Assembly: GCA_041161065.1 (NCBI GenBank)
Contig: JBEAVE010000043.1
Location: 1 to 48,941, forward strand
DNA length: 48,941 nucleotides
From: DYRG01 sp041161065
Lineage (GTDB): Bacteria > Pseudomonadota > Gammaproteobacteria > Beggiatoales > Beggiatoaceae
Reading direction: 5' to 3'
Positions 32,230 through 41,047 of the stretch are shown one piece after another. The position numbers and the translations under genes were made by a program. The first letter of the stretch is position 1. Each line of letters opens with the position of its first letter. Under the pieces are notes generated by a model. That model was not told the DNA's origin. It did not search any database and saw nothing but the letters and a program-made list of their open reading frames with translations.

Positions 32230-32514
32230 ATTTATATAGATACAAATATTTTGGTGCGACTTCTTGTTAATGATCCAACAGAGCAAAAGCAAATTGATAT
32301 TGTAAAAACATTATTGCAACAAACTAAACAAGTTTATATAACGCAAATTGTGCAAATAGAACTGGTTTAGGTATTAGAAACTGCCTATCGTTTTAATGAG
32401 ACGATTATCAAAATAATAATGCCAATTTTTCAGATTGTTTAATCTTAGCCGAAAGTCGAGAACGAAATTGTGAGTTAGTTAGCAACATTTGGTCGCAAAT
32501 TAGGTAGACTTTAA
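32227..32514 (+). pseudogene. Decayed VapC-like PIN-domain toxin
   Basis: The ATG at 32227 opens M-I-Y-I-D-T-N-I-L-V-R-L-L-V-N-D, the start of a PIN toxin with its first catalytic Asp. A TAG at 32368-32370 interrupts after I-E-L-V. The same frame then continues V-L-E-T-A-Y-R-F, and after a deletion a piece N-F-S-D-C-L-I-L-A-E-S-R-E-R-N-C is readable. The typical ending T-F-G-R-K-L-G-R-L is in yet another frame (32485-32514). At least one stop and two frame changes or deletions make it inactive. With the antitoxin remnant it was once a vapBC-type module. Confidence 0.75.
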
Positions 32515-32629
32515 TGTGCGTTGGCTTGGTAATTAAAAAAAATCGTGAGATACAATGCAACCTGTTCATTTTGTGTGATTTTATTTCTTGGTGTAATTGC
32601 GTTGCACCCATACAAAATGCTTAATAGGG

Positions 32630-32635
32630 TATAAT
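32630..32635 (+). promoter_or_regulatory. Candidate -10 box of lysS
   Basis: A perfect TATAAT lies 29 bases before the lysS ATG. No good -35 box is seen at the right distance. Confidence 0.35.
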
Positions 32636-32664
32636 ATGCAAGATTTTTCAAGTTGAGACCCATC

Positions 32665-34179
32665 ATGACCGAGGCAACAACCCCAATTCCCGAATTAAGC
32701 GAACAAGATTTATTGGCACTGCGACGGGCAAAATTAACCGCTTTGCGCGAAACAGGCAATGCGTATCCTAATGATTTTAGAAGAGATCATCTAGCCGCTG
32801 GTTTGCTTCAACAGTATCAAGATTTTTCCGCAGAACAACTGGAAAATCAACCCATTACCGCTAAAGTTGCGGGGCGAATGATGACGCGCCGCGTGATGGG
32901 AAAAGCCGCGTTTGCACATTTGCAGGATATGAGCGGTCAAATGCAAATTTATATTCGTCGCGACGATTTAGGTGAAGAAACTTACAATCATTTCAAACAC
33001 TGGGACATTGGCGATATTATTGGTGCGGAAGGTCGGTTGTTTAAAACCAAGACTGGTGAATTATCCTTAAAAGTCAATAAGTTACAATTACTCACCAAAT
33101 CACTTCGTCCGCTTCCAGAAAAGTTTCACGGCTTAACTGATCAAGAGGTTTGTTATCGCCAACGTTACATTGATTTAATTATGAGCGCAGAAACCCGTCA
33201 AACCTTTAAATTGCGCTCGGCAGTGATTTCTTGGATTAGAAAGTTTTTGGAGCAACGCGATTTCTTAGAAGTAGAAACACCGATGATGCAAGTGATTCCC
33301 GGCGGCGCAACCGCGCGACCTTTTGTTACGCATCATAATGCTTTAAATATGCCGCTATTTCTCCGCATTGCACCCGAATTGTATTTGAAACGATTAGTGG
33401 TGGGAGGATTTGAAAAGGTTTTTGAAATCAATCGAAACTTTAGAAACGAGGGTTTGTCGACTCGCCATAATCCTGAATTTACCATGTTAGAATTCTATCA
33501 AGCCTACGCCGATTATCGGGATTTGATGGATATGACGGAAACGATGTTTCAAGGTTTAGCAAAAGAATTACTCGGCACAATGCAAATTCCTTATCAAAAT
33601 GAAACCTACGATTTTGAGAAACCATTTGCACGTTTATCCGTTGTCGATGCGATTTTGAAATACAATCCTCAAGTTGATTTTCAAACCATTACAACCTTAG
33701 AAACGGCGAGAAATCTTGCGCAACAATTGCATTTGAAAGTGAAATCTGCTGACGGGATAGGAAAATTACAACAAGAAATCTTTGAAGCCACCGTTGAAAC
33801 CCGTTTGAAAGACCCAACTTTCATTATGGCGTATCCGACAGAAACGTCTCCGTTGGCGAGAAGAAATGATAGCGATCCTAGTGTTACTGATCGATTTGAA
33901 TTGTATATTGGTGGGCGTGAAATTGCTAATGGTTTCTCCGAATTAAATGATCCTGAAGATCAAGCCGATCGTTTTCGTAAGCAAGTTGCAGAGAAAGAAG
34001 CAGGCGATGATGAAGCTATGCACTTTGATGCGGATTACATTTGCGCATTGGAATATGGTTTGCCCCCGACGGCGGGTGAAGGAATTGGAATTGACCGACT
34101 TGTTATGCTTTTAGCGGATAAACCGTCCATTAAAGATGTGTTATTATTTCCTCATTTACGCCCTAAACAAGAAGATTAG
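32665..34179 (+). CDS. lysS: Lysine--tRNA ligase (class II)
   Basis: I choose the ATG at 32665 (M-T-E-A-T-T-P-I-P-E-L) over the in-frame TTG at 32653. The 504-residue enzyme has an N-terminal OB-fold anticodon-binding domain (about 60-160, G-R-M-M-T-R-R-V-M-G-K). The class II catalytic core follows: motif 2 F-E-I-N-R-N-F-R-N-E-G-L-S-T-R-H-N-P-E-F, and motif 3 G-E-G-I-G-I-D-R-L-V-M-L-L. It charges tRNA-Lys. It heads the lysS-holB-pilZ-tatD run, holB starting 3 bases after its stop. Confidence 0.97.
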   Translation: MTEATTPIPELSEQDLLALRRAKLTALRETGNAYPNDFRRDHLAAGLLQQYQDFSAEQLENQPITAKVAGRMMTRRVMGKAAFAHLQDMSGQMQIYIRRDDLGEETYNHFKHWDIGDIIGAEGRLFKTKTGELSLKVNKLQLLTKSLRPLPEKFHGLTDQEVCYRQRYIDLIMSAETRQTFKLRSAVISWIRKFLEQRDFLEVETPMMQVIPGGATARPFVTHHNALNMPLFLRIAPELYLKRLVVGGFEKVFEINRNFRNEGLSTRHNPEFTMLEFYQAYADYRDLMDMTETMFQGLAKELLGTMQIPYQNETYDFEKPFARLSVVDAILKYNPQVDFQTITTLETARNLAQQLHLKVKSADGIGKLQQEIFEATVETRLKDPTFIMAYPTETSPLARRNDSDPSVTDRFELYIGGREIANGFSELNDPEDQADRFRKQVAEKEAGDDEAMHFDADYICALEYGLPPTAGEGIGIDRLVMLLADKPSIKDVLLFPHLRPKQED

Positions 34180-34182
34180 AAA

Positions 34183-35190
34183 ATGCTTTACACTTGGCAA
34201 CAATCAGCGTTTGAGAAACTTCATTTGGCGTGGAAACAAAATCGTTTGCCACACGCGCTGTTGTTGGCAGGTGCAAATGGTATGGGAAAGCGTCAATTTT
34301 CTCAGCATTTAATTTCTATGTTATTGTGTGAGAAACCTGATGAGAATGGTCAATCTTGTGGACAGTGCAAATCTTGCTATTTGTTGCAACATAATAATCA
34401 CCCTGATTTTTTAAGCGTTGAAGCAGTAGAATCAGGGCAAATTAAAATTGAGCAAAACTTCAAAAAAGGAGATAGTCCACAAATTCGTGAAGCAGTGGAA
34501 TTTTGTAATTTAACCTCTAATTATGGGCGACATAAAATTGTTCAAATTTGTCCCGCCGAAGGTATGAATAGAAATGCTGCCAATGCTTTATTGAAAACGT
34601 TAGAAGAACCGCCTGAAAAAACGCTCTTATTATTGATTTGTCACAATAGAATGCAACTATTGCCTACTATTCGAAGTCGCTGCCAATTAATTGATTTCAG
34701 TCGTCCCGATCAACACTTGACAAAACAATGGGTTGAACGACAACTTGAAAAGCAAACCATTGATGCAGATTTGTTATTGTATTTGAGCAATGGTGCGCCT
34801 TTGGCGGCTTTAGCATTGGCGGAAAAATGGGAAACTCGAACGGTTATTTTCCAAGATTTTAAACTGTTATTATCTGCAAAAGAAGAACCGCTCGTTTTAG
34901 CAGAAAATTGGTTAAAACAAGAAACCAAACAACTCTTAGCATGGTTGATTAGTTGGACAGAAGATTTAATTCGGATTAAACTAATGACGCAACATATTTT
35001 TAATCAGGATTTGGCAGAAACCTTATTTAAGATTGCTGATCAATTTCAAATACAAACCTTATTATCTATTTTAGAGTTAGAACTAGAAAGTTGGAGAATT
35101 TTATTAGGAACATCCAATGTAAGACCCCAAGGTTTATTAGAAACAATAACCATTAGTTGGTTTCAAGCAGCAAAAGGTCAATGGAAATAG
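34183..35190 (+). CDS. holB: DNA polymerase III subunit delta'
   Basis: The 335-residue clamp-loader subunit has the AAA+ fold with a modified P-loop (G-A-N-G-M-G-K-R-Q), the zinc module C-G-Q-C-K-S-C-Y-L-L, and the sensor region A-N-A-L-L-K-T-L-E-E-P-P. It ends the Rossmann part with I-R-S-R-C-Q, the conserved S-R-C arginine finger region. Delta' is the stator of the sliding-clamp loader. The holB-pilZ-tatD order is a common gammaproteobacterial arrangement. Confidence 0.93.
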   Translation: MLYTWQQSAFEKLHLAWKQNRLPHALLLAGANGMGKRQFSQHLISMLLCEKPDENGQSCGQCKSCYLLQHNNHPDFLSVEAVESGQIKIEQNFKKGDSPQIREAVEFCNLTSNYGRHKIVQICPAEGMNRNAANALLKTLEEPPEKTLLLLICHNRMQLLPTIRSRCQLIDFSRPDQHLTKQWVERQLEKQTIDADLLLYLSNGAPLAALALAEKWETRTVIFQDFKLLLSAKEEPLVLAENWLKQETKQLLAWLISWTEDLIRIKLMTQHIFNQDLAETLFKIADQFQIQTLLSILELELESWRILLGTSNVRPQGLLETITISWFQAAKGQWK

Positions 35191-35199
35191 GAGGTTCAA

Positions 35200-35562
35200 A
35201 TGTTACCTAAAAGAGCGGGCGGAATGCTTGGACGTGGAATGCTCAATCACCACATTAAAGATGTACAATCTTTGTATATGTCGTATTTACCTTTCTTAAA
35301 GAACGGAGGGTTGTTTGTTGCGACAGAGAAAAATTACAAATTAGGTGAGGAAGTTTTTGTTTTATTGACGTTGTTTGATGAGAGCGATAAAATCCCCGTT
35401 GCGGGTAAAGTCGCGTGGATAAATCCTAAAGGAACACCTGGTAATCGACCAACAGGAATCGGTATTCATTTTGGTGAAATGGATAATGGAGCAACTCGTA
35501 ATAAAATTGAAACCGCATTAGCGGGTATGTTACGCTCAGAAAAACCTACTTATACCATGTAA
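35200..35562 (+). CDS. pilZ: PilZ-domain type IV pilus protein
   Basis: The ATG follows a strong GGAGG. The 120-residue protein is a single PilZ-fold domain: G-G-L-F-V-A-T, G-E-E-V-F-V-L-L-T-L, K-V-A-W-I-N-P-K-G, and G-I-G-I-H-F. Like Pseudomonas PilZ, the R-x-x-x-R and D/N-x-S-x-x-G c-di-GMP-binding motifs are not evident, so it probably acts through protein contacts in pilus assembly or twitching rather than by binding c-di-GMP. It lies between holB and tatD. Confidence 0.88.
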   Translation: MLPKRAGGMLGRGMLNHHIKDVQSLYMSYLPFLKNGGLFVATEKNYKLGEEVFVLLTLFDESDKIPVAGKVAWINPKGTPGNRPTGIGIHFGEMDNGATRNKIETALAGMLRSEKPTYTM

Positions 35563-35568
35563 GAAATT

Positions 35569-36330
35569 ATGTTAATTGATTCACATTGCCATTTTAATTT
35601 AAGTAAAACAACCGCCGCCGATTGGATTGAACAAGCTAAAACAAAAAATGTTCAACAATTTCTAAATGTGTCGGTCGATTTAGAAACCTTTTCGGCGGTT
35701 TTAAGTGTTGCAGAACAACATGAAGAAGTCTATGCGTCGGTGGGAATTCACCCTAATTCAGATTTCAATCAATCGACAACTATTGAAAATTTGATTCAAT
35801 TAGCCCAACATAAGAAAGTCATCGCAATTGGAGAAACGGGGTTAGATTTTTATCGGAGCAAAGGGGATTTGTCTTGGCAATTTGAGCGGTTTCGTCGGCA
35901 CATTCAAGCAGCAAAAGAAATAAAGAAACCCTTGATTATTCATTGTCGAGAAGCGAAAACAGAAGTATTAAAAGTTTTACGAGAGGAAAATGCGCAAGAA
36001 ATCGGTGGAATTATGCACTGTTTTGTGGAGGATTGGGAAACCGCGCAGGCAGTTTTAGATTTGGGTTTTTTGATTTCATTTTCAGGCATCGTTACTTTCA
36101 AAACAGCGACGGATTTACAAATGGTTGCTCAAAAAGTGCCTAAGGAAAGTTATTTGATTGAAACCGACGCGCCTTTTTTAGCTCCATTGCCCTTTCGTGG
36201 AAAACCTAATCAACCCGCCTACTTAGCAGACATTGGCGAGTTTATTGCAACGTTAAGAGGTGAAAGTTTGGCGACGGTTGCTCAAACAACCTCACAAAAC
36301 TTTTCTAATCTGTTTCGGTTATCCATTTAA
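35569..36330 (+). CDS. TatD-family metal-dependent DNase (YcfH-like)
   Basis: The 253-residue TIM-barrel hydrolase has the metal-binding H-C-H-F at residues 6-8. It also has G-I-H-P-N-S-D, I-G-E-T-G-L-D-F-Y-R, P-L-I-I-H-C-R-E-A, I-M-H-C-F, and E-T-D-A-P-F-L-A-P. These are the signature blocks of TatD/YcfH DNases linked to DNA repair and fragmentation. The position after pilZ points to the YcfH subgroup. The start lies 6 bases after the pilZ stop. Confidence 0.93.
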   Translation: MLIDSHCHFNLSKTTAADWIEQAKTKNVQQFLNVSVDLETFSAVLSVAEQHEEVYASVGIHPNSDFNQSTTIENLIQLAQHKKVIAIGETGLDFYRSKGDLSWQFERFRRHIQAAKEIKKPLIIHCREAKTEVLKVLREENAQEIGGIMHCFVEDWETAQAVLDLGFLISFSGIVTFKTATDLQMVAQKVPKESYLIETDAPFLAPLPFRGKPNQPAYLADIGEFIATLRGESLATVAQTTSQNFSNLFRLSI

Positions 36331-36342
36331 GAGGATTTTGTA

Positions 36343-36648
36343 ATGAAACGCTATTGGATATTGTTTATTTTGATGGGTTTTAACTGGGTAGGAAATGTAG
36401 CGTATGCCCATCAACAGGAAAGTTGGTGCGATCGCTATCCGCGGGCGTGTGAAGAACGGAGAAATGCTCATGAAAAACATCGTTTAGAAAAATGGTGCAA
36501 ACGCCACCCTCGGGCGTGTGAGGAATACCGTTATCAACCCCCGCCACCTGTTTATAAAGAACCCCCTCGTGAAAGCCGCGAATCATGGTGCAAACGCCAC
36601 CCACATAAATGTGAAGAACGTAGAGAACATCGTGAGCATCGTCATTAA
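36343..36648 (+). CDS. Small exported protein with three W-C-x6-C repeats (paralogue 1)
   Basis: The ATG follows AGAGGA, and the product starts with a signal peptide (M-K-R-Y-W-I-L-F-I-L...V-A-Y-A). The 101-residue, very basic and His/Arg-rich protein has three copies of a motif: W-C-D-R-Y-P-R-A-C-E-E, W-C-K-R-H-P-R-A-C-E-E and W-C-K-R-H-P-H-K-C-E-E. Cysteines are at 29/36, 52/59 and 83/90, always C-x6-C. The family is not recognised. Export plus paired Cys and His residues suggests disulfides or metal binding (inferred). The following gene encodes a related protein. Confidence 0.75.
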   Translation: MKRYWILFILMGFNWVGNVAYAHQQESWCDRYPRACEERRNAHEKHRLEKWCKRHPRACEEYRYQPPPPVYKEPPRESRESWCKRHPHKCEERREHREHRH

Positions 36649-36683
36649 CTTTGAAAGACTTTTTTATTTAGGAGAAATTAGCC

Positions 36684-37043
36684 ATGAAATCCATTTTATT
36701 TGTTGCAAGTTTGCTAAGTTTTTCTTTAGCACAGCCTGTTGTTCTCGCTGAAGAAACGCCCTCAAAACCCATTGCAAAAGAAAAGACCGGTGAACTTCAA
36801 AAACGGTGCGCAGAAAACCCTAAATTGTGTCAAGAGCAAAAAGCTCAGCGCAAACAAAAACAAGATGTGAGAAAAGCGTGGTGTGCTAAACATGCCACGG
36901 CGTGTGAGGAACTGAAGCCCATTCAAGCGCAGCCGCCTTCTCCCACCAAACGCCAAGCGCGACAAGCATGGTGCAAAAAGCACTCGGCGGCGTGTGCGGA
37001 ATTGAAGCAAATCAACCAAAACGTTCCGCAATCTAAACAGTAG
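36684..37043 (+). CDS. Small exported protein with three C-x6-C repeats (paralogue 2)
   Basis: TTAGGAG precedes the ATG and a signal peptide follows (M-K-S-I-L-F-V-A-S-L-L-S-F...V-L-A-E). The 119-residue Lys/Gln-rich protein has cysteines at 42/49, 67/74 and 97/104 in R-C-A-E-N-P-K-L-C-Q-E, W-C-A-K-H-A-T-A-C-E-E and W-C-K-K-H-S-A-A-C-A-E. This is the same C-x6-C unit as in the preceding gene, with more diverged linkers, so the two arose by duplication. Function unknown; both are likely periplasmic. Confidence 0.75.
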   Translation: MKSILFVASLLSFSLAQPVVLAEETPSKPIAKEKTGELQKRCAENPKLCQEQKAQRKQKQDVRKAWCAKHATACEELKPIQAQPPSPTKRQARQAWCKKHSAACAELKQINQNVPQSKQ

Positions 37044-37049
37044 ACTTGT

Positions 37050-37934
37050 ATGTCATTGAAAGCCTTGATGGAAAATTATCGTCAGCGGGTCGATGCGGCG
37101 TTGGCACAGTGTCTGCCCGCGCCGACAATTCAGCCCACGCGCCTCCACGAAGCTATGCGGTATGCCGTGTTGAACGGCGGCAAACGGGTTCGTCCGATTC
37201 TGGTTTATATGACGGGCACGGCGGTCGGTGCGCCTTTGAAAATGCTGGATCAGGCGGCGTGCGCGGTCGAGCTAATTCATGCGTATTCGTTGGTGCATGA
37301 CGATTTGCCGTGCATGGACGACGATGATTTGCGGCGCGGAAAATTAACCTGCCACAAGGCTTTCGATGAAGCAACCGCGTTGCTGGTCGGCGACGCGCTC
37401 CAATCTCTCGCGTTTCAAACATTAAGTCAGGCGCAACCCCTTTCTGCTATACAACGTCTTGAAATGATTGATATTTTATCTGTCGCCATCGGATCGCGTG
37501 GCATGGCAGGTGGACAAGCTATCGACATCGAAGCGACGGGTAACTCTTTGAATTTAGCCGAATTAGAAAATTTACATATCCATAAAACGGGTGCGTTAAT
37601 TCGAGCCAGCGTCAAAATGGGTGCGTTGGCAAAAAATGCGTTATCCGTTGATGTGTTGCAAGCTCTTGATCATTATGCAAAATGTATCGGATTGGCATTT
37701 CAAATTCAGGACGATATTCTGGACGAAACCACCGACACTTCCACACTCGGCAAGCCGCAAGGTTCTGATCGCGAACGTCATAAACCAACTTATCCCGCGC
37801 TTTTGGGTTTGCAAGATGCCCGACGAATGGCGGAAGAATTGATCGATAACGCCTTGAATAGTCTAAAAATATTTGATCAAACCGCCGATCCTTTGCGTCA
37901 AATCGCCCGCTACATTATCGATCGAGCTTTCTAA
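37050..37934 (+). CDS. ispA: Farnesyl diphosphate synthase (short-chain polyprenyl synthase)
   Basis: The 294-residue enzyme builds C15 farnesyl diphosphate from IPP and DMAPP. It has N-G-G-K-R-V-R-P (42-49), the first Asp-rich motif D-D-L-P-C-M-D (84-90) followed by D-D-D-L-R-R-G, and the second D-D-I-L-D-E-T. The start overlaps no ribosome-binding site that I can see. xseB and dxs, its usual neighbours, are absent. The first ~390 bases are visibly richer in G+C and G/C-ending codons than the rest. The stop overlaps the next start (TAATG). Confidence 0.95.
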   Translation: MSLKALMENYRQRVDAALAQCLPAPTIQPTRLHEAMRYAVLNGGKRVRPILVYMTGTAVGAPLKMLDQAACAVELIHAYSLVHDDLPCMDDDDLRRGKLTCHKAFDEATALLVGDALQSLAFQTLSQAQPLSAIQRLEMIDILSVAIGSRGMAGGQAIDIEATGNSLNLAELENLHIHKTGALIRASVKMGALAKNALSVDVLQALDHYAKCIGLAFQIQDDILDETTDTSTLGKPQGSDRERHKPTYPALLGLQDARRMAEELIDNALNSLKIFDQTADPLRQIARYIIDRAF

Positions 37935-39004
37935 TGCGTATCGTTGAACATTACATTGGTCGCGTCGTTGCTCAAAATTTACTATTAGTTTTACTGGTTT
38001 TAATGGGTATCTTTTTGTTTTTCACATTCATAGAAGAAGTGGAACAAATCGGTAAAGGAAGTTACGGAACACCCGAAGCCATTCAAGTCGTTATTTTACA
38101 AATCCCCAAACGTATTTACGAGTTTTTTCCAGCGGCAGCATTGCTAGGTAGTTTGCTAGGCTTAGGTATTTTGGCAAACAATAGTGAATTAACTGTCATG
38201 CGCGCGGCGGGTATTTCAATTACGCAAATTGTCGGTGCAACCTTAAAGGTTGGTTTTATATTTATGATGATTGCAATGTTGTTAGGAGAAGTTGTCGAAC
38301 CCTATACACAACAAGGGGTTAATCAATTGCAAGCACTCAAACAATCGCATCAAGGTTTTCTCAACACCGCGCATGGCGTTTGGGTGAAAGATGGAACAAA
38401 TTTTATTCATATTGGCGCATTAGAAAAATCAGGTTATTTACAAAAACTTCAAGTCTTACATTTTGATGAACAACACCATTTGAATGAAATCAATTATGCT
38501 CAAAATGCGCATTACAATTCAAATCAAAAGAAATGGCAATTAGAAATGCCTCAACGTTTAATTTGGCGCGAACAACACGCAACGTTACAAACCCCAACTT
38601 TGACATTGTGGGATTCTTTGTTAAATCCTGAATTAGTTTCTCTACTTGCATTAAATCCAACGGATTTGTCATTGCCTGCGTTGTCACAATATATCGCGTA
38701 TTTGAAGGATAACAACTTGCACGCCGCTCCTTATGAATTAGTGTTTTGGCAACGGCTATTTTATCCACTTATTACATTGGTAATGATTCTTTCTGCATTG
38801 CCTTTTATTTTTGGTTCTTTGAGAACCGTAACAGTTGGGCAAAGAATTTTAGTTGCTGCATTGTTAGGAATTGTGTTTCACGTTTTAAATCAAATGTTAG
38901 GTCACACCAGCTTATTATATGGTTTCCCACCTCTATTAGGTGCATTGTTGCCAGTGATTTTAATTGGTATATTTACGGTAGTTTTAATTAGGAGAACGTT
39001 GTAA
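37934..39004 (+). CDS. lptG: LPS export ABC transporter permease LptG
   Basis: The 356-residue protein has the LptF/G layout: membrane helices at about 13-33, 60-85 and 100-125, a periplasmic beta-jellyroll domain (about 130-265), then three more helices. The motif P-K-R-I-Y-E-F-F-P-A-A-A-L-L-G-S-L-L-G-L-G and V-M-R-A-A-G point to LptG rather than LptF. With LptB and LptF it pulls LPS out of the inner membrane. lptF is not adjacent, whereas the pair usually is. The start overlaps ispA and the stop overlaps the next gene (both TAATG). Confidence 0.9.
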   Translation: MRIVEHYIGRVVAQNLLLVLLVLMGIFLFFTFIEEVEQIGKGSYGTPEAIQVVILQIPKRIYEFFPAAALLGSLLGLGILANNSELTVMRAAGISITQIVGATLKVGFIFMMIAMLLGEVVEPYTQQGVNQLQALKQSHQGFLNTAHGVWVKDGTNFIHIGALEKSGYLQKLQVLHFDEQHHLNEINYAQNAHYNSNQKKWQLEMPQRLIWREQHATLQTPTLTLWDSLLNPELVSLLALNPTDLSLPALSQYIAYLKDNNLHAAPYELVFWQRLFYPLITLVMILSALPFIFGSLRTVTVGQRILVAALLGIVFHVLNQMLGHTSLLYGFPPLLGALLPVILIGIFTVVLIRRTL

Positions 39005-39528
39005 TGGATTCAATCGAGTATTTGCAAGCATCAGCACGCACCGCATCGGGGCAATTTCATCCGCATTTGGTGGGAAATGCGTTGTTAGAACAAATATTAG
39101 AACAAGCGATAAATGCTGGTGAGCGCGCTGATGCCGTTAAAAAAACGCTTTTTTATGGAAAGAAACTGGCGATTGATTCATTAAAAGAAAATGCTCAAAC
39201 AAACATTTCAACGGATAACATAAATCCCGATATTTTACACGCCGCGTTGGGTTTGTACACTGAAGCAACCGAGTTATTAGAAAATATCTTGAAAACATTA
39301 CAATCTAAGCAAAATTTTGATAATATAAATGCGTTTGAAGAATGTGGTGATCTCGAGTGGTATTTGGCGATGTTATATCGGGCATTAGAACGCACACCAA
39401 ATGAAGCAAAAACCGCAAATATCGCAAAACTAAAAGCTCGTTATCCTGACAAATTCAATTCAAACCATGCAATTGAACGAAACGTCGATAATGAACGACA
39501 AATTTTAGAAACCTACGCCAACCGTTAA
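39004..39528 (+). CDS. MazG-like nucleotide pyrophosphohydrolase
   Basis: The 174-residue all-helical protein has the MazG/PRA-PH pattern: E-L-L-E-N (about 90-94) and E-E-C-G-D-L-E-W-Y-L-A-M-L (about 112-124), giving the E-x-x-E / E-x-x-D metal site. Then comes N-I-A-K-L-K-A-R-Y-P-D-K-F, which is typical of phage-type and stand-alone MazG-like proteins. It probably hydrolyses a nucleoside triphosphate or a modified one; substrate unknown. The start overlaps the lptG stop as TAATG, so it is translationally coupled. gatB follows after 19 bases. Confidence 0.75.
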   Translation: MDSIEYLQASARTASGQFHPHLVGNALLEQILEQAINAGERADAVKKTLFYGKKLAIDSLKENAQTNISTDNINPDILHAALGLYTEATELLENILKTLQSKQNFDNINAFEECGDLEWYLAMLYRALERTPNEAKTANIAKLKARYPDKFNSNHAIERNVDNERQILETYANR

Positions 39529-39547
39529 TTTAGATAGGAATAAACAA

Positions 39548-40981
39548 ATGGAATGGGAAACTGTCATTGGATTAGAAATCCACGCCCAATTAGCCACAAA
39601 AAGCAAAATTTTTTCTGGTGCATCAACGGCTTATGGGGCTTTACCAAACACGCAAGCCTGTGCGGTTGATTTAGGATTTCCGGGTGTTTTGCCTGTTTTG
39701 AACGCTGAAGCCGTTAAAATGGCTTGTAAGTTTGGTTTGGCGATTGGTGCGAAGATTTCTCCACGCTCTGTTTTTGCGAGAAAAAACTATTTCTATCCCG
39801 ATTTGCCAAAAGGGTATCAAATTAGCCAATATGAATTACCCATCGTTCAAACGGGACAAATCGATATTGATGTTGAAGGTCAAACAAAAACGATTGGAAT
39901 TACTCGCGCACATTTAGAGGAAGACGCAGGAAAATCTTTGCACGAGGATTTTCATGGCATGAGTGGAATTGATTTGAATCGGGCTGGAACACCTTTAATT
40001 GAAATTGTTTCTGAACCCGATATGCGATCCGCAAAAGAAGCCATTGCATATATGAAGAAAATCCATGCGCTGGTGAAATATTTGGAGATTTGTGATGGAA
40101 ATATGCAAGAGGGTTCATTTCGTTGCGATGCAAACGTTTCAATTCGTCGTAAAGGAGAAAGTAAGTTTGGGACGCGCGCGGAATTAAAAAATCTGAATTC
40201 ATTTCGGTTTGTTGAAAAGGCAATTAATTTTGAGGTTGAACGGCAAATTGATTTGTTAGAAAGCGGCAAACAAGTGGTTCAAGAAACCCGTTTGTACGAC
40301 CCCGATAAAAACGAAACCCGTTCAATGCGTTCTAAAGAGGAAGCTAATGATTATCGGTATTTCCCTGACCCCGATTTATTGCCCGTTATTTTAGAGGAAA
40401 ATTTCTTAGCACAAATTAAAACAACTTTGCCTGAATTGCCCGATGCAAAGAAACAACGTTTTATTTCTCAATATGGTTTGTCGACGTATGATGCGGATTT
40501 CTTAACGGCGACGCGAGAGATTGCAACTTATTTTGAGGAAGTGGTAGAAACGTTGAAAGCTGATCCTAAATTAGCGGCGAATTGGGTGATGGGCGATGTA
40601 TCGAGTTTTTTGAATAAACAAAATTTAGACATTGCTCAAAGCCCCGTTAGTGCAAAAATGTTAGCCGAAATGTTGCAAAAAATCCTCGACAATACGATTT
40701 CTGGAAAGATTGCAAAACAAGTATTTGAAGCCATGTGGAACGGCGAAGGAACGGCTGAGCAAATTATCGAGAAACAGGGTTTGAAACAGGTTACAGATAA
40801 TAGTGCCATTGAAACCTTAATTGATGAAATTATTGCACAATATCCTGCGCAATTAGCGGATTATCGAAGTGGTAAAGATAAATTGTTTGGTTTCTTTGTC
40901 GGTCAAGCCATGAAAGCCAGCAAAGGCAAAGCCAATCCGGCGCAATTAAATGAATTGCTCAAAAAGAAACTCGCGCCTTAA
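39548..40981 (+). CDS. gatB: Aspartyl/glutamyl-tRNA amidotransferase subunit B
   Basis: GatB is the kinase/tRNA-binding subunit of GatCAB, which converts Glu-tRNA-Gln or Asp-tRNA-Asn to the amide. The 477-residue product has the GatB signature blocks G-L-E-I-H-A-Q-L, F-Y-P-D-L-P-K-G-Y-Q-I-S-Q-Y, H-L-E-E-D-A-G-K, and D-Y-R-Y-F-P-D-P-D-L. The C-terminal YqeY-like tail ends F-F-V-G-Q-A-M-K-A-S-K-G-K-A-N-P. gatC and gatA, usually directly upstream, are not in this window. Confidence 0.97.
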   Translation: MEWETVIGLEIHAQLATKSKIFSGASTAYGALPNTQACAVDLGFPGVLPVLNAEAVKMACKFGLAIGAKISPRSVFARKNYFYPDLPKGYQISQYELPIVQTGQIDIDVEGQTKTIGITRAHLEEDAGKSLHEDFHGMSGIDLNRAGTPLIEIVSEPDMRSAKEAIAYMKKIHALVKYLEICDGNMQEGSFRCDANVSIRRKGESKFGTRAELKNLNSFRFVEKAINFEVERQIDLLESGKQVVQETRLYDPDKNETRSMRSKEEANDYRYFPDPDLLPVILEENFLAQIKTTLPELPDAKKQRFISQYGLSTYDADFLTATREIATYFEEVVETLKADPKLAANWVMGDVSSFLNKQNLDIAQSPVSAKMLAEMLQKILDNTISGKIAKQVFEAMWNGEGTAEQIIEKQGLKQVTDNSAIETLIDEIIAQYPAQLADYRSGKDKLFGFFVGQAMKASKGKANPAQLNELLKKKLAP

Positions 40982-41047
40982 AATAATGAGAGGAAATACA
41001 GGCATTTTTGTGGAAAAAGTGGATTAAATAACTGATATTCATCTAAT

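Noticed and set aside
37046..37422. Extra open frames on both strands over the start of ispA
   Set aside because: They arise from the G+C-rich codon stretch of ispA, which is unambiguous in its own frame.
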